NCBI GenBank assembly: GCA_024500155.1
Contig: CM044875.1
Coordinates: forward strand, 19,925,203 to 19,989,202
Direction of reading: 5' to 3'
Source: Chenopodium formosanum
Taxonomy: Eukaryota; Streptophyta; Magnoliopsida; Caryophyllales; Amaranthaceae
DNA length: 64,000 nt
Made by a program: the position numbers and the translations under genes. The notes beneath the pieces are model-generated. The model was not told the origin of the DNA and searched no databases. It worked only from the letters and a program-made list of their open reading frames with translations. Within the stretch, counting starts at the first letter, position 1. Each line of letters begins with the position of its first letter. Shown piece by piece: positions 63,674-64,000 of this stretch.

Positions 63674-64000
63674 GTACTGAGATAGTCTTCATACTATATT
63701 TTCACTTGCTCATATGTTTTATATTCCTATTGATTTCAGTGAATGCTTAAATCACAATAACTATTAAGGCTTGAACATTCTGCCTTAATATAAGAGTGAA
63801 ACTTTTATGTGAATCTTAACCAAGAATCCAAGATATAATTGAAGCTTGGATTATGTTGTTTCATGCATTAACAGGGAGTTGAATGCCATTTTCTTACTCC
63901 GTGCTTCCTAGCAAACTTATTACCCATGCTAAAATGACTGACTTATTTTTTAGAGTTAGGTGTCACTCGTACTTATTGCCTTATTGGCCCTACACTTAAA
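63674..64000 (+). other. Intron 6 of the carrier gene, cut by the window end
   Basis: It follows the donor CAG/GTACTG. No exon with the next expected carrier sequence is found before 64000, so the remaining ~45 codons lie beyond. Confidence 0.7.

Overview
The window is plant nuclear DNA. The evidence is a spliceosomal mitochondrial-carrier gene at the right end, Ty3/gypsy elements of the plant-only Tat clade (Ogre-like and Retand-like), an L1-type LINE, CACTA and hAT elements, and captured plant mobile domain genes. The species cannot be fixed from this sequence; an eudicot is likely. About 59 kb of the 64 kb is nested transposable elements, and one host gene is recognisable (59784 to beyond 63673).

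Layout. 1-2863: 3' end and 3' LTR of an Ogre-like element. 2864-4640: remnant of another Ogre-type LTR with a TGGCGACTC primer binding site. 4710-16098: a decayed, 5'-truncated Retand-like element (integrase, a broken antisense gene at 10340-14845, a 3' LTR). It is interrupted by a 3.46-kb solo LTR (6551-10013, TSD TTGTC) and a CACTA remnant (11296 to about 12640). 16099-17164: unclassified LTR-like DNA. 17165-56355: a decayed minus-strand LINE split by a ~650-bp insert, a solo Ogre-type LTR (19887-21943, TSD ATGAC) and a 34.2-kb compound Ogre insertion (21958-56206, TSD ATACC).

Inside the compound insertion, element P (plus strand) begins with a 5' LTR that is cut at 23405 by the exact end of a second Ogre, M (minus strand, 23406-38635). 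M carries decayed gag-pro-pol and two multi-exon genes antisense to it: a plant-mobile-domain gene and a gene resembling the DUF7745 family. M and P meet gag-to-gag as a large palindrome with a 37-nt loop (38636-38672). P has gag, no pol, a 44-nt poly(A) tract and a 3' LTR (54105-56206). P is interrupted by a nearly pristine 11.6-kb Retand-like element (41173-52813, TSD GTTAC). That element's two 494-bp LTRs differ at one base, its gag-pro-pol frame has only two in-frame UAG codons, and it carries a well-preserved three-exon antisense gene.

56356-59300 holds two hAT non-autonomous elements with target duplications. 59784 onward is the 5' part of a mitochondrial carrier gene (six exons seen, last part beyond the window).

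The signals I find most interesting are four. First, the antisense protein of the young element has an internal or alternative start reading MARIKQTAR, almost the histone H3 N-terminus. Second, blocks of TGTCGC/GCGACA palindromes lie upstream of the LTR TATA box and at every boundary between sense and antisense transcription units in Ogre M, including a perfect 25-bp hairpin. Third, two Ogre elements have fused into a gag-to-gag palindrome. Fourth, two members of the same Ogre family inserted 4 bp apart in one LINE.
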